A stretch of DNA of 21,384 bases from Legionellaceae bacterium UBA2794 (GTDB taxonomy: Bacteria; Pseudomonadota; Gammaproteobacteria; Legionellales; Legionellaceae). This document shows, in pieces, positions 7,473 through 15,419 of this stretch. Position 1 is the first letter of the stretch. Each line of letters opens with the position of its first letter. The notes beneath the pieces are model-generated. The model worked only from the letters and a program-made list of their open reading frames with translations, made no database searches and had not been told where the DNA came from. The position numbers and the translations under genes are program-made. Where the stretch lies: NCBI GenBank assembly GCA_002352055.1, contig DEHS01000003.1, positions 1-21,384 on the forward strand, given 5' to 3'.

Positions 7473-10103
7473 TTACAAAAGATGCACTATTGTATTAACC
7501 AAGGTTTCATTTGATGAATTAGATTTAATTAGTGATTGACTTACAAATTTTTTATAATCATTGCTAAGTTGAATATTTGAAAAAACCAAAACAGGGACTT
7601 TATGTAGCGCTAACAAAGGCAAAATGTCTATTCCATTGCCATCAGGTAGTAGTAAATCCAAAATAATTAAATCATATTGGTATTTTTCAAGCATTTCTTT
7701 TGCTTCATACAACGTATTTGCTATGGATACTTTTGCATATTGCTCAAGTAAAACCTTTACGACATGCTGCGTGTCAACATTATCCTCGATGTGTAATATT
7801 TTAGGAATCTCAGATTTACCTCTTTTTTTAACTTTATTAATAGCCTTCAAAAGCTTATTAAAGTTAATTGGTTTATCAAGCCAATCAATTACTGAAAAAG
7901 CATCTCCGTTAAGCAATGCCTGTCCAGTATCCCCAATTACAGATATGACAATAATATGCAATTCCTTTGTTTTATCATCCGCACGCAATTCCCGGATAAA
8001 CGTAATTCCGTCCTGATCAGGCAATATCAAATCCAGCAGCAGCGCATTATAATTATGTTCATCTAATAAAATTTTAGCTTTTGCTACAGTCTCTGCGACA
8101 TCCACGGTAAAGCCTGCCGCCTCTAAAAGTGTTTTAAGATATATGGACTGGTCTGCATCATCTTCACAAATAAGCAATCTTTTTTTAAAATCAGGAATTT
8201 TAGTTGTGTCTTTTTCTGCTTTGGCTGACTTCGAATTTTCCTGTGTAATGGGGAGGTCAAAGTAAAATGTGGTGCTTTTATTGGGTTCACTAAAAAAGTC
8301 CAATGTACCACCGAGTTTTTCAATAATAGTTTTGCTAATATTAAGACCCAATCCTGTTCCCCCTTTACCACGGGTGTCGGACGAATCAGCTTGAGAAAAC
8401 TTTTTAAAGATGCGCGATTTAAATTCTTTAGAAATTCCGGGCCCATGATCAATAACTTCGACCCTTACATAGGTTTTTTGCAGGGTTGTAACTACCGAAA
8501 TAGTCTCTCCTTTTGGAGAAAATTTACATGCATTTGAAATCAAATTTGCCAGAACTTGTAATAAACGCCCTAAGTCCGTATAAACAAAAATTGGGGTTTC
8601 GGGTTGAATAAGTTCAATGGAAACATCATATTTATCGGCATACATTTTATTTGAAACAACTGATTCAGCAACTATCTGATTTAGATTATGAATTTTTAAT
8701 TCAAAATCCATTTTACCTGCTTCAATTTTCTCTATATCCAGAATGTCATTAATCAATAACAACAAACGTTCACAATTATTGTTCGCTATATTTAAGAGTT
8801 TATTTGCTTTTTCAGGAAACTCCCCCATAATTCCGCTGACGAGTAATCCTAGAGACCCTCGAATTGAAGTGAGGGGGGTTCTCAATTCATGACTCACCAC
8901 GGATACAAATTCATTTTTTAATTTTTCCGTTCTTTTAAGTTCAGTTATATCATGAATAATAGCTACTGCTCCCAGGTTTTGTCCTGCCGAATTAATAATT
9001 TTTTGAGCATCAATGACCACATTCCGAACCATGTTATTTTTAAATTTCATCGTAAGCTCCACTCCATGCACTGGCTCACCCTTTAAAGCGAGATGAAGTG
9101 GGAATTGTTCTTTATCAAGACGCTTATCATTTTTTGTATAAAGACTAAAATAATTTTGTAAATCATCCAGACTTAATTTATCTTTGGTTGAATTAATATT
9201 TTTTTGTAAAGTACAATTTAAAACAGTTATTCGTCCCTGAGCATCGCATGCGATTATTCCATCCTCCAGGTTATCCAGCATTGCATTTAAAAAATCTTTT
9301 TCATTTCCCACCGCTGTTATCATTTTTTTATAATTATTTGAAACAATTAAGGCTAGCCCAATAATCATCGCAGTAATTCCTGCAATAAAGAAGGCCAGAT
9401 AGTTTGGAGGAATAGCCTGGTTGCTTGTGAGCATGATATGAGCTGCTTTTGGGGTAAATACAGCTGCTGCCATGCCGGTGTAATGCATGCCACAAATGGC
9501 AAGTCCCATGATTAATGAACTGATTATTTTTAAGTTAAATTGTCTGCCAGGGGTACCGATATTACTTTGTAAAGCCAAATAAATGGCAGCTTCTGAAGCA
9601 GCGATGCCTATGATAATAGAGAGAAAAAATAGACCTGGTAAATAATGAATGTTGGTATGAAGTCGCATGCCTTCCATTCCCATATAATGCATGGTGGATA
9701 TAGCGAGACCAATTATTAATCCTCCCAGAGCAAACTGAGTAATGGTATAATTTTCTTTTTGAATGATAAATAAAGCGATGGCTGAAGCAAAAATTGCCAT
9801 AAGTAAAGAGCTTAGAGTCCATCCTAGTTCATATTCCATTGGCATTGGCATGATAAAGGCTAGCATCCCGATAAAATGCATAGACCAAATTCCTGCCCCC
9901 ATGGCGAATGCACCCCCTATTAACCAATAAGTTTTCGCGTGTATGTCTTGCTCAGCACGTAATCGACCTACGAGATTTAGTGCCACATATGAAGCGAGAA
10001 CTGCAATTACATAAGACAGGATTACTAAAACATAGTCATATTGGCCGCTTATTGCATCTCTGGGAATTGCAGCAATTTGAAACCAATTGGAAAATATATC
10101 CAT
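7473..10103 (-). CDS. MHYT-domain hybrid sensor histidine kinase with two receivers
   Basis: This is an 876-residue inner-membrane sensor kinase. Residues 20-260 form an MHYT sensor with seven probable membrane helices and the repeated signatures MHFIGM (75-80), MHYMGM (138-143) and MHYTGM (206-211). This domain has been proposed to bind copper and sense O2, CO or NO. A PAS-like domain follows (about 270-390). Next is the kinase core, with H405 in VVSHELRTP, N524 in the N box, G1 DHGPGIS (552-558) and G2 GGTGLGLNIS. Two receivers come last: REC1 has D691 and K744, and REC2 has D816. REC2 ends with LIKS instead of the usual K-P. The gene is followed closely by the response regulator and the GGDEF gene, so the signal likely ends in c-di-GMP. 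Confidence 0.93.
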   Translation of the reverse strand: MDIFSNWFQIAAIPRDAISGQYDYVLVILSYVIAVLASYVALNLVGRLRAEQDIHAKTYWLIGGAFAMGAGIWSMHFIGMLAFIMPMPMEYELGWTLSSLLMAIFASAIALFIIQKENYTITQFALGGLIIGLAISTMHYMGMEGMRLHTNIHYLPGLFFLSIIIGIAASEAAIYLALQSNIGTPGRQFNLKIISSLIMGLAICGMHYTGMAAAVFTPKAAHIMLTSNQAIPPNYLAFFIAGITAMIIGLALIVSNNYKKMITAVGNEKDFLNAMLDNLEDGIIACDAQGRITVLNCTLQKNINSTKDKLSLDDLQNYFSLYTKNDKRLDKEQFPLHLALKGEPVHGVELTMKFKNNMVRNVVIDAQKIINSAGQNLGAVAIIHDITELKRTEKLKNEFVSVVSHELRTPLTSIRGSLGLLVSGIMGEFPEKANKLLNIANNNCERLLLLINDILDIEKIEAGKMDFELKIHNLNQIVAESVVSNKMYADKYDVSIELIQPETPIFVYTDLGRLLQVLANLISNACKFSPKGETISVVTTLQKTYVRVEVIDHGPGISKEFKSRIFKKFSQADSSDTRGKGGTGLGLNISKTIIEKLGGTLDFFSEPNKSTTFYFDLPITQENSKSAKAEKDTTKIPDFKKRLLICEDDADQSIYLKTLLEAAGFTVDVAETVAKAKILLDEHNYNALLLDLILPDQDGITFIRELRADDKTKELHIIVISVIGDTGQALLNGDAFSVIDWLDKPINFNKLLKAINKVKKRGKSEIPKILHIEDNVDTQHVVKVLLEQYAKVSIANTLYEAKEMLEKYQYDLIILDLLLPDGNGIDILPLLALHKVPVLVFSNIQLSNDYKKFVSQSLIKSNSSNETLVNTIVHLL

Positions 10104-10228
10104 AAACGTCCTTGTGAAAACTACTGTTACAATCCATCATTTTAATTATAACATAGATAATTGACCTCTCCCCTGGGAATTAATGACTTTGAAAATTTAT
10201 AAGAAATTTTCCTGTGAGTATATACTCA
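10104..10228 (-). other. Intergenic region between Ku and the kinase, with two palindromes
   Basis: Directly after the Ku stop is a perfect 14-base palindrome, TGAGTATATACTCA (10215-10228). Next to it is an AT-rich hairpin, GAAAATTT/AAATTTTC (10191-10211, loop of 5). Neither has the GC-rich stem plus U-run of a clear terminator. A TATAAT on the minus strand (10145-10150) could be the -10 of the kinase operon, but no good -35 pairs with it. Confidence 0.4.
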
Positions 10229-11065
10229 TCACAAGGTTTTCTTCGTCGGTCCAGATTTAGAGTTCTCTGCCGGTTTTTTAGATTTTCCCATGCTGTTTTT
10301 TAACAAGGTAATAAAATCGACTACCGATTCATTGCCTTTAACTACAGGTCGTGCTTTTTTCCCGGATTTCGTTTGTTTTTTGATTTGTTGTTCAAGCCAT
10401 TGTTCTAATGTTTCCTTGTATTCATTGTGGTATTTTTCCGGTTTCCATTTGGTGGCCATTTCTTTAATGAGGGACTCCGCCATTTTTAATTCTTTACTGG
10501 TGATATGATAGGTTTTGATATCTTCTTTGGGAACATTAATGGCTTCTTCTTCCCGAATTTCATCAGCAAAATGAATGAGATACAGTAAGAGGGCATGATC
10601 GTGGGGAATAATTAAACTCAAAGACTCTTTCGTACGTATAATGACTTTGGCTACACCCACTTTACCGGTATTTTTTAAAGCTTCCCTTAATAAAACATAG
10701 GCTTTTTTATTTTTACTTTCGGGTTGCAAATAGTAAGGTTTTGAATAATATAAATTATCGATATCTTTGAGATCGACAAACTCGTCTATATCGATGGTTT
10801 TAAATATATCGGGACTCGCTTTTTCAAATTCTTTTTCATCGACGATGATGTAACTGTCTTTGGCGTATTCAAACCCTTTCACAATATTATTCCATTCAAC
10901 CTCTTTCCCCGTTTCCTCGCTGACTCGTTGGTACCGAACGCGTGATTTGGTTTTTACATCGAGCAAATGAAAATGAAGTTCATTTTTTTCCTCAACCGAG
11001 ACCAATGAAACCGGTATAGATACCAAACCAAATGACAATTCGCCTTTCCAAATTGATCGAGCCAT
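10229..11065 (-). CDS. ku: Ku protein, non-homologous end joining
   Basis: The 278-residue protein is a bacterial Ku, which forms a homodimeric ring on DNA ends and recruits the ligase LigD to join double-strand breaks. It starts with the typical MARSIWKGELSFGLVSIPV. It continues with the Ku core, including FHLLD, RVRYQRV, PYYLQP and the helical part ELKMAESLI, and ends in a lysine-rich tail (from about residue 228), which in other bacterial Ku proteins binds DNA. No LigD gene or polymerase/nuclease partner lies in the window, although ku and ligD are often adjacent in other bacteria. The start is supported by family alignment; the Shine-Dalgarno is weak. Its terminator and promoter are not obvious. 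Confidence 0.93.
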   Translation of the reverse strand: MARSIWKGELSFGLVSIPVSLVSVEEKNELHFHLLDVKTKSRVRYQRVSEETGKEVEWNNIVKGFEYAKDSYIIVDEKEFEKASPDIFKTIDIDEFVDLKDIDNLYYSKPYYLQPESKNKKAYVLLREALKNTGKVGVAKVIIRTKESLSLIIPHDHALLLYLIHFADEIREEEAINVPKEDIKTYHITSKELKMAESLIKEMATKWKPEKYHNEYKETLEQWLEQQIKKQTKSGKKARPVVKGNESVVDFITLLKNSMGKSKKPAENSKSGPTKKTL

Positions 11066-11135
11066 GTTTCATACTTAATTTAAGAGGGGTGATCTAATTT
11101 TAGACTATTGTAAGGAATGATGAATATTAATCTCT

Positions 11136-11167
11136 TAAAAAGACAAAGGCCACTCGAAAGTGGCCTT
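11136..11167 (-). terminator. Rho-independent terminator downstream of the aminopeptidase gene
   Basis: A nine-pair perfect stem, AAGGCCACT (11146-11154) with AGTGGCCTT (11159-11167), has a CGAA/TTCG-type tetraloop. On the minus strand it is followed by TTTGTCTTTTT, as expected for a terminator of the leftward aminopeptidase gene. A second small palindrome, TTTGCCC-GA-GGGCAAA, lies next to it at 11180-11195. Confidence 0.85.
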
Positions 11168-11260
11168 GCAGTGAACTGTTTTGCCCGAGGGCAAATCATA
11201 TTCACTCTTAAACTATAGCTTATAGCAGATAATTGTCAATAATTTGTCCAGTTAGTGTCT

Positions 11261-12031
11261 TTATAGCTGCGCTAAATTCTCTTCATCTCTCAATGTTAGA
11301 ATCTCAAATCCTTGTTTGGTCACCAAAATTGTATGCTCCCATTGCGCCGAAAGCTTATGATCTCTAGTGACTACCGTCCACCCATCGCCAAGGGTTTTAA
11401 TTTCACGACCTCCCAGATTAAGCATGGGCTCAATGGTAAAAGTCATTCCCTCTTGCAGTTCAAAACCAGTATCCGGTTCGCCGTAATGCAAGACCTCTGG
11501 TTTTTCCCACATGCTTGTTCCAATCCCATGACCTCCAAATTCACGGACAACTGAGTATCGGTTTTTTTCAGCATGTTGCTGAATTATATGACCGATATCT
11601 CCTAGTCGAATGCCCGGACGGACTAAAGATATGGCTTTATAAAGACATTCTTGAGTTACTTGAACTAATTTTTGTGCAAAAGGTTTAACCTCCCCAATCA
11701 AATACATTTTACTGGTATCACCAATGTATCCTTCTTTTTTTACTGTCACATCAATATTTAAAATATCACCATTTTTTAATTTTTTATCAGAGGGGATTCC
11801 ATGACAGACCACATGGTTTAATGAAGTGCAAATTGATGCAGGGAAACCATAATGATTAAGGGTGGAGGGGATGGCTTCCAAATCTTCTATAATGAATTTT
11901 CGACAGATTTTCTCAAGCTCAATCGTTGTGATACCGGCTACCACATAAGGGTCGATTTTTTGTAAAACCAATGCAGCGAGTTTGCCAGCAACTCGCATTT
12001 TATTAATTGCCTCAGGACTCTTCACTAACAT
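11261..12031 (-). CDS. map: Methionine aminopeptidase, type I
   Basis: This is a cytosolic metalloprotease that removes the initiator methionine from new proteins. Numbering from the chosen start, the family residues are all present: H77 in VVCHGIP, metal ligands D94, D105, H168 (GGHGIG), E201 (FTIEPM) and E232 (QWEHTI). The length (256 residues) and colinearity fit the E. coli enzyme. An in-frame ATG four codons upstream (12043) is possible. The ATG at 12031 is preferred because GAG lies seven bases before it and because MLVKSPEAINKMRVAG aligns with the family N-terminus. The start lies inside the ParD-like gene, so the two are translationally coupled. The housekeeping map gene usually lies by rpsB-tsf; this one does not, so it may be a second copy. 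Confidence 0.94.
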   Translation of the reverse strand: MLVKSPEAINKMRVAGKLAALVLQKIDPYVVAGITTIELEKICRKFIIEDLEAIPSTLNHYGFPASICTSLNHVVCHGIPSDKKLKNGDILNIDVTVKKEGYIGDTSKMYLIGEVKPFAQKLVQVTQECLYKAISLVRPGIRLGDIGHIIQQHAEKNRYSVVREFGGHGIGTSMWEKPEVLHYGEPDTGFELQEGMTFTIEPMLNLGGREIKTLGDGWTVVTRDHKLSAQWEHTILVTKQGFEILTLRDEENLAQL

Positions 12032-12224
12032 AGGGGATCTCATCTAAAGTTGCTTGTTGTACTAAAATTTTTATTATTTCCGGATAAGTAATTGAGGGGT
12101 TTTCTTCCGTTAATTTTCCTATCCTTATCCAGTATTCCGCTTGAGAATTGATTGAGCGACTCATTGCTTTAGCCATTAATTTGGTTGCGTTATGTAGCTC
12201 TTCTGAAATTTTGACTATACCCAT
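12012..12224 (-). CDS. ParD-like antitoxin-family protein (ribbon-helix-helix)
   Basis: This 70-residue protein begins MGIVKISEELHNATKLMAKAMSRSINSQAEYWIRIGK (shown in part). The start GIVKISEEL, a short beta strand followed by two helices with SRSINSQAE, is typical of the ParD-like family (Pfam PF11903 from memory), whose fold is ribbon-helix-helix and likely DNA-binding. No ParE/RelE-type toxin is present. Instead the methionine aminopeptidase start lies inside its last codons (overlap of 20 bases, or 32 with the longer start). AGAGAG precedes the ATG. Tandem dyads 29-54 bases upstream are good candidates for its own operator. I recall this family next to MetAP genes in other proteobacteria, which would make it a conserved pair and not a true toxin-antitoxin system; that memory is unchecked. 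Confidence 0.8.
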   Translation of the reverse strand: MGIVKISEELHNATKLMAKAMSRSINSQAEYWIRIGKLTEENPSITYPEIIKILVQQATLDEIPYVSEES

Positions 12225-12248
12225 AGTAATCTCTCTAAAAAATTACAT

Positions 12249-12277
12249 AATATAGCAATATGCTACATAGTGCTATG
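12249..12277 (-). promoter_or_regulatory. Tandem dyads, candidate operator of the ParD-like gene
   Basis: Two palindromes abut: TAGCA-ATA-TGCTA (12253-12265) and CATAG-TG-CTATG (12266-12277). TGCTA occurs twice exactly 10 bases apart (12261 and 12271), one helical turn. Such spaced short half-sites are typical for ribbon-helix-helix repressors. On the minus strand TATATT (complement of 12249-12254) could be the -10 box, but its -35 is poor. The element lies within 55 bases of the ParD-like start. Confidence 0.5.
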
Positions 12278-12406
12278 ATTATTTTTATTAGAAGGATGTC
12301 TCCTACATAAATGGGTCAAAAAAAATTACAGGAGCTGGCGTAGGAATATTAAAAAGGGATTAAAAAAATTAGCAATCAGGATTAAAAAGAGAGGGCTTTA
12401 ATTCAA

Positions 12407-12457
12407 ATTATGTTCCCTGGTTGGTCTACCTTTGTCAGACCAACCAGGGAACATAAT
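12407..12457 (-). terminator. Long perfect hairpin just after valS
   Basis: The arms 12407-12427 and 12437-12457 pair perfectly over 21 bases (core GTTCCCTGGTTGGTCT) around a 9-base loop. It starts ten bases past the valS stop. The tail on the minus strand is AT-rich but has no pure T-run. It may end or protect the valS transcript, or be a short palindromic repeat unit. Confidence 0.6.
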
Positions 12458-12466
12458 ATTTAAAGG

Positions 12467-15232
12467 TTATAACGCTTCAATCCGTGCTTTATGTTGTAAA
12501 AGCTTGGCCTTGGCTTGTTGCGCCTGTTCGAGTTTTTCATGTTCTTTAGCTATGATTTCGGCAGGTGCCTTATCAGTGAATTTTGTATTACCCAATTTTC
12601 CTTCAGCAAGGCTGATATCTTTATCCAATTTCGCTACTTCTTTTGATAACCGCGAAAGCTCAGCATCTTTGTCAATTAAATCAGCCATTGGAATTAAGAG
12701 TTCAATATCACCGACAACGGCAGTTGCTGAAACGGGAACAGTGTCGCCTGGGTTTAAGAAATGAATCTGACTTATCCTGCTTAATGCTTTTAAAGTCTGC
12801 TCGTATTTAGCAATACGCTCTTGTAACTCCGGGGTGCTATTACGAATAGATAAAGGAATTTGTTTCCCAGGAGAGATGGACATCTCACTTCGAATTGTCC
12901 GTATCGCCTGTATCACTGTTTTAAGCCAATCCAGCTCTTGTTCTATTGAATCATTAATAAATTGCTCATCAACTTGCGGGTACTCGCTTAACATAATACT
13001 CACTTCATTTTCACTGGTGAATTTGTTAGTACGCTGCCATATTTCTTCAGTTATAAAGGGCATAAGTGGATGTAACAGTTTTAAAATCTGATCCAGAACA
13101 TGTAGGAGAGTTCTTCTGGTTCCTCGCTTAAGTGGCGCTAAAATATCTTCATCTTGAAGAATGGGTTTTGATAATTCAAGATACCAATCACAATACTCAT
13201 GCCACACAAATTCATAAATAGTATTAGCTAACAAATCAAATCGATAGGTTTCAAAATAATGATGAACTTTTTCTACGGTGCGTTGCAAACGAGATAATAT
13301 CCATTGATCCGCAGGACTATATTGGAATGCACCATCTTCAAAATCAACTTGTTCCTCGTCAGTATTGAGTAATACATAACGCGCTGCGTTCCAGAGTTTG
13401 TTGCAGAAATTTCGATATCCTTCAACTCGTCCCATATCAAATCGAACGTTTCTACCTGTTGACGCGAGTGAGCAATAGGTAAAGCGCAGGGCATCGGTTC
13501 CGTAGGCATTGATGCCTTCAGGGAATTCTTTTCGAGTTGCTTTTGCAATTTTATCCCGGACGGAACCCAACATTAGGTTCGAGGTTCGCTTTTCTACCAG
13601 AGATTCAATATCAATGCCATTAATGATATCCAGAGGATCAAGAACATTTCCTTTAGATTTGGACATTTTATGACCTTCACTATCGCGGATTAATCCGGTA
13701 ATAAGAATGTCTTTAAAAGGAATTTTACCAGTAAATTTTAAACCCATCATAATCATGCGAGCCACCCAGAAGAAAATGATGTCAAATCCAGTGACTAAAA
13801 CTGAGGTGGGATAAAATTGTTCAAACTCAGGAGTTCGTTCAGGCCAGCCCAGGGTTGAGAAGGGCCATAAAGCGGATGAGAACCAGGTGTCCAAAACGTC
13901 TTCATCCTGTTTCAAGGGTATGGAGTCATCTATGGTATATTTAAAACGAACATCATTTTCGCTATAGCCAACATAAATATTCCCGTGATTATCATACCAT
14001 GCGGGTATGCGATGCCCCCACCATAATTGGCGGCTGATACACCAGTCCTCGATATTTTCCATCCATTGGAAATAGGTTTTGTTCCAGGTATCGGGGAAAA
14101 AACGAATTTCTCCTTTTTGTACTGCTGCAATAGCAGGCTCAGCCAAGGGTTTTGTTTTAACATACCATTGATCGGTTAGTAATGGCTCAATGACCACATT
14201 AGACTTCTCACCGCGTGGTACTTTTAATTTATGAGGTTCCGTCTTAACGAGGAAATTTTGTTTTTCCAAGTCGGCAATGATTTGCTCACGAGCGACAAAC
14301 CGGTCCATTCCTTGATAATTTATAGGCGCATTTTTATTAATAGTCGCTTTCTTGGTTAATATATTTATTACAGGCAAATTATGGCGCTTACCCATCTCAT
14401 GATCATTAAAATCATGGGCCGGAGTTATTTTAACGCAACCGCTTCCAAATTCCTTGTCCACGTATTCATCCGCAATAATGGGGATTGTTCGATCACAAAG
14501 AGGAAGGACTACCTCCTTCCCAATCAAATGTTTGAATCGAACATCGTCCGGATGCACCGCCACTGCGGTATCACCTAATAATGTTTCCGGGCGGGTGGTG
14601 GCTACAATTACTGATTCAGAAGAATCGACTACCGGATATCGAATATGCCAGAGAAATCCGTCTTCTTCTTCTGAAAGCACTTCCAGATCAGAAACCGCGG
14701 TCCCTAATTTAGGATCCCAATTTACTAAACGTGTTCCTCGATAGATTAGACCCTCATCATGCAATTGTACGAACACTTTTTGAACAGCAGCCGACAGGCC
14801 TTCGTCCATTGTAAAGCGCTCGCGTGACCAATCCACCGAATCACCAATGCGGCGCATTTGTTGGGTAATGGTATTGCCCGATTCATTTTTCCACTGCCAG
14901 ACTCGCTCTAAAAATTCTTCTCGGGACAGATCTTTTCTGGAAATACCTTGAGCCTCCAATTGGCGCTCTACAACCAGTTGGGTTGATATGCCGGCATGAT
15001 CCGTTCCTGGTTGCCATAATGTTTTATCACCAGACATACGATGATAACGGGTTAAAGCGTCCATAATGGTATGTTGAAACCCGTGCCCCATATGAAGGCT
15101 GCCTGTTACATTTGGAGGGGGTAACATGATGCAAAACCGCTTTCCTTCACCACGGGGTTGAAAGTAATGCTGGTTCTCCCATTTCGTATAAGTAGTTTCT
15201 TCTATGGCTTCGGGGGAATAGGTTTTATCCAT
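12467..15232 (-). CDS. valS: Valyl-tRNA synthetase
   Basis: This is a class I aminoacyl-tRNA synthetase that charges tRNA-Val with valine and edits mischarged threonine. The chosen product has 921 residues. It contains PPPNVTGSLHMGH with the HIGH-type motif at 47-50, the editing (CP1) domain including TTRPETLLGDTAVAVHP and TPAHDFNDHE, WCISRQLWWGHRIPAWY, and KMSKS at 522-526. A C-terminal coiled-coil arm (about the last 65 residues, rich in E, K, L and A) follows. The reading frame can be opened 15 codons further upstream (ATG at 15277). The ATG at 15232 (MDKTYSPEAIE) matches the E. coli N-terminus, and a probable -10 lies between the two. No leader-peptide or T-box control was seen. The gene is single, followed by a long hairpin. 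Confidence 0.96.
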   Translation of the reverse strand: MDKTYSPEAIEETTYTKWENQHYFQPRGEGKRFCIMLPPPNVTGSLHMGHGFQHTIMDALTRYHRMSGDKTLWQPGTDHAGISTQLVVERQLEAQGISRKDLSREEFLERVWQWKNESGNTITQQMRRIGDSVDWSRERFTMDEGLSAAVQKVFVQLHDEGLIYRGTRLVNWDPKLGTAVSDLEVLSEEEDGFLWHIRYPVVDSSESVIVATTRPETLLGDTAVAVHPDDVRFKHLIGKEVVLPLCDRTIPIIADEYVDKEFGSGCVKITPAHDFNDHEMGKRHNLPVINILTKKATINKNAPINYQGMDRFVAREQIIADLEKQNFLVKTEPHKLKVPRGEKSNVVIEPLLTDQWYVKTKPLAEPAIAAVQKGEIRFFPDTWNKTYFQWMENIEDWCISRQLWWGHRIPAWYDNHGNIYVGYSENDVRFKYTIDDSIPLKQDEDVLDTWFSSALWPFSTLGWPERTPEFEQFYPTSVLVTGFDIIFFWVARMIMMGLKFTGKIPFKDILITGLIRDSEGHKMSKSKGNVLDPLDIINGIDIESLVEKRTSNLMLGSVRDKIAKATRKEFPEGINAYGTDALRFTYCSLASTGRNVRFDMGRVEGYRNFCNKLWNAARYVLLNTDEEQVDFEDGAFQYSPADQWILSRLQRTVEKVHHYFETYRFDLLANTIYEFVWHEYCDWYLELSKPILQDEDILAPLKRGTRRTLLHVLDQILKLLHPLMPFITEEIWQRTNKFTSENEVSIMLSEYPQVDEQFINDSIEQELDWLKTVIQAIRTIRSEMSISPGKQIPLSIRNSTPELQERIAKYEQTLKALSRISQIHFLNPGDTVPVSATAVVGDIELLIPMADLIDKDAELSRLSKEVAKLDKDISLAEGKLGNTKFTDKAPAEIIAKEHEKLEQAQQAKAKLLQHKARIEAL

Positions 15233-15262
15233 GTTCTGGCCTGTACTCGTAAAACATCGAAT

Positions 15263-15271
15263 ATTATCACA
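15263..15271 (-). promoter_or_regulatory. Extended -10 promoter element for valS
   Basis: The minus strand reads TGTGATAAT (complement of 15263-15271), an extended -10 box (TG-N-GATAAT). No strong -35 was found. A start of transcription near 15256 would lie downstream of the ATG at 15277, which favours the valS start at 15232. Confidence 0.4.
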
Positions 15272-15353
15272 GACCAAGGTAGTTTAGCCATTTAATGCGG
15301 AGACTTAAATCATAGGTCATTGGAAGGGTGGCATAATTTGTAATTGTGAATAG

Positions 15354-15398
15354 CAGTCCCGTAAAAGGCCATTCAATAAATCGGCTTTTACAGGACTG
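15354..15398 (-). terminator. Hairpin downstream of the RND pump gene
   Basis: CAGTCC (15354-15359) pairs with GGACTG (15393-15398). After one mismatch GTAAAAG pairs with CTTTTAC, and further CC/GG pairs follow past a bulge. It lies just past the stop of the leftward pump gene. No T-run follows, so termination by this hairpin alone is uncertain. Confidence 0.4.
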
Positions 15399-15419
15399 AA
15401 AATCAAAAACAATTAGAAC

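Larger units (their letters stand above)
12225..12466. other. Intergenic region between ParD-like and valS genes
   Basis: This 242-base stretch holds the candidate operator of the ParD-like gene on its left side and the long valS hairpin on its right side. Both are listed separately. The remaining part (about 12300-12405) is A-rich and shows no gene or repeat that I can support. Confidence 0.5.

Noticed and set aside
8123..8452. 109-residue open frame on the minus strand inside the kinase gene
   Set aside because: It lies entirely inside the strongly supported kinase coding region in another frame and shows no family features. The same holds for the other overlapping frames within valS, the pump and the cyclase.
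12012..12224. Classical ParDE toxin-antitoxin locus
   Set aside because: No ParE/RelE-like toxin frame exists on either side; the adjoining gene is an intact methionine aminopeptidase.
15233..15277. Fifteen-codon N-terminal extension of ValS
   Set aside because: It does not match the family N-terminus, lacks a ribosome site, and a probable extended -10 box lies downstream of its ATG.
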